A stretch of DNA of 7,748 nucleotides from positions 1 through 7,748 of the forward strand of contig CACZAK010000249.1 of assembly GCA_902779075.1 (NCBI GenBank). The letters are read 5' to 3'. Position numbers and translations under genes: made by a program. This document shows, one piece after another, positions 7,314 through 7,748 of this stretch. The stretch's first letter is position 1. Each line of letters starts with the position of its first letter. The stretch comes from an uncultured bacterium. Its GTDB lineage: Bacteria > Verrucomicrobiota > Kiritimatiellia > RFP12 > UBA1067. The notes beneath the pieces were generated by a model. The model saw only the letters and a list, made by a program, of their open reading frames with translations. It had not been told where the DNA came from and did no database searches.

Positions 7314-7748
7314 TCAGACGAGTGACTTGTAGAGTTTCTCGATGTCCTTGACCGTGCAGTCGCGCGGGTTGCCCGGGCGACACGCATCGGCATAGGCGCT
7401 CTTCGCGAGGAAGGGAATGTCCTCCTTCTTGAGGATGCCCTTCAGGTTCGCCGGGATGCCGACGTCCTTCGAGAGCTTCTCGACAGCGGCAATCGCGGCC
7501 TTGCGCGCCTGGACGAGCGTCATCTTCTCGACGCCCTTCACGCCCATCGCCTTCGCGATCTCGATGTAGCGCTTGCCTGTCTTCGGCGCGTTGAACTTCA
7601 TCGCGGTCGGAAGGAGAATCGCGCAAGCCATGCCGTGAGGCGTGTTGTAGAGCGCGGAAAGGCCGTGCGCCATCGAGTGGTCGACGCCAAGGCCGACGTT
7701 CGAGAAGCCCATGCCCGCGATGTACTGGCCGAGCGCCATTCCAGCGCG
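7314..7748 (-). CDS. fucO: Iron-dependent alcohol dehydrogenase, lactaldehyde reductase (FucO) type, C-terminal part
   Basis: The last 144 residues of a group III Fe-dependent alcohol dehydrogenase; the 5' part lies beyond the right edge and the frame is open there. FucO reduces L-lactaldehyde to 1,2-propanediol with NADH during anaerobic fucose or rhamnose use in the cytoplasm. The fragment begins RAGMALGQYIAGMGFSNVGL and carries HSMAHGLSALYNTPHG at fragment residues 24-39. H24 and H38 match by spacing (14 residues) the two metal-ligand histidines of the C-terminal domain in E. coli FucO (H263 and H277). The rest (GKRYIEIAKAMGV, DVGIPANL, KEDIPFLAKSA, GNPRDCT) follows the FucO pattern to the usual C-terminus with no gap. 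Related 1,2-propanediol, 1,3-propanediol or ethanol dehydrogenases share this fold, so the exact substrate is inferred. A strong terminator follows directly. Confidence 0.9.
   Translation of the reverse strand, partial: RAGMALGQYIAGMGFSNVGLGVDHSMAHGLSALYNTPHGMACAILLPTAMKFNAPKTGKRYIEIAKAMGVKGVEKMTLVQARKAAIAAVEKLSKDVGIPANLKGILKKEDIPFLAKSAYADACRPGNPRDCTVKDIEKLYKSLV

Overview
The window is about 60% G+C by eye and all its supported genes lie on the minus strand, so transcription runs from the right edge to the left. The lineage is inferred, not proven. The multidomain secreted protein with lamin-tail and CotH domains, its closing FFRV-type C-terminus, an anaerobe-type Hnd/Hyd hydrogenase module and a propanediol-type alcohol dehydrogenase together fit a fermentative anaerobe of the PVC group. 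The best guess is an uncultured Kiritimatiellota/Verrucomicrobiota member.

Layout in order of transcription. (1) Positions 7748-7314 hold the last 144 residues of a FucO-type iron-dependent alcohol dehydrogenase (lactaldehyde reductase), closed by a very clean intrinsic terminator at 7309-7276. (2) A short leader follows, carrying a second, unexplained 11-bp perfect hairpin (7226-7263). (3) A 1737-residue exported protein (7198-1985) has two N-terminal LamG-like segments, a lamin-tail domain, a beta-sandwich spacer, a CotH-type kinase-like domain, two more lamin-tail-like domains and a conserved-looking C-terminal tail. (4) A 110-nt gap contains a good sigma-70-like promoter (TTGCCT-18-TATAAT). 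(5) A tightly spaced operon follows: hndA (NuoE-like), hndB and hndC (NuoF-like), with hndC running off the left edge. The catalytic [FeFe] hydrogenase subunit hndD/hydA would be expected just outside the window.

How the genes may work together: FucO reoxidises NADH by reducing lactaldehyde formed from fucose or rhamnose. The Hnd/Hyd complex disposes of electrons from NAD(P)H, with or without ferredoxin, as H2. Both belong to sugar fermentation. The CotH protein is an export-directed protein of unknown substrate and has its own leader, so its position between the two metabolic units may be incidental.

The main surprises are two apparent lesions in neighbouring hnd genes. HndA lacks about 13 residues that normally contain the second cysteine of its [2Fe-2S] site. 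In hndB the best-placed start codon is out of frame with the conserved protein. These could be real decay or assembly errors. The other notable item is the large exported CotH/lamin-tail protein, whose kinase-like domain carries a Ser/Thr-rich insert.
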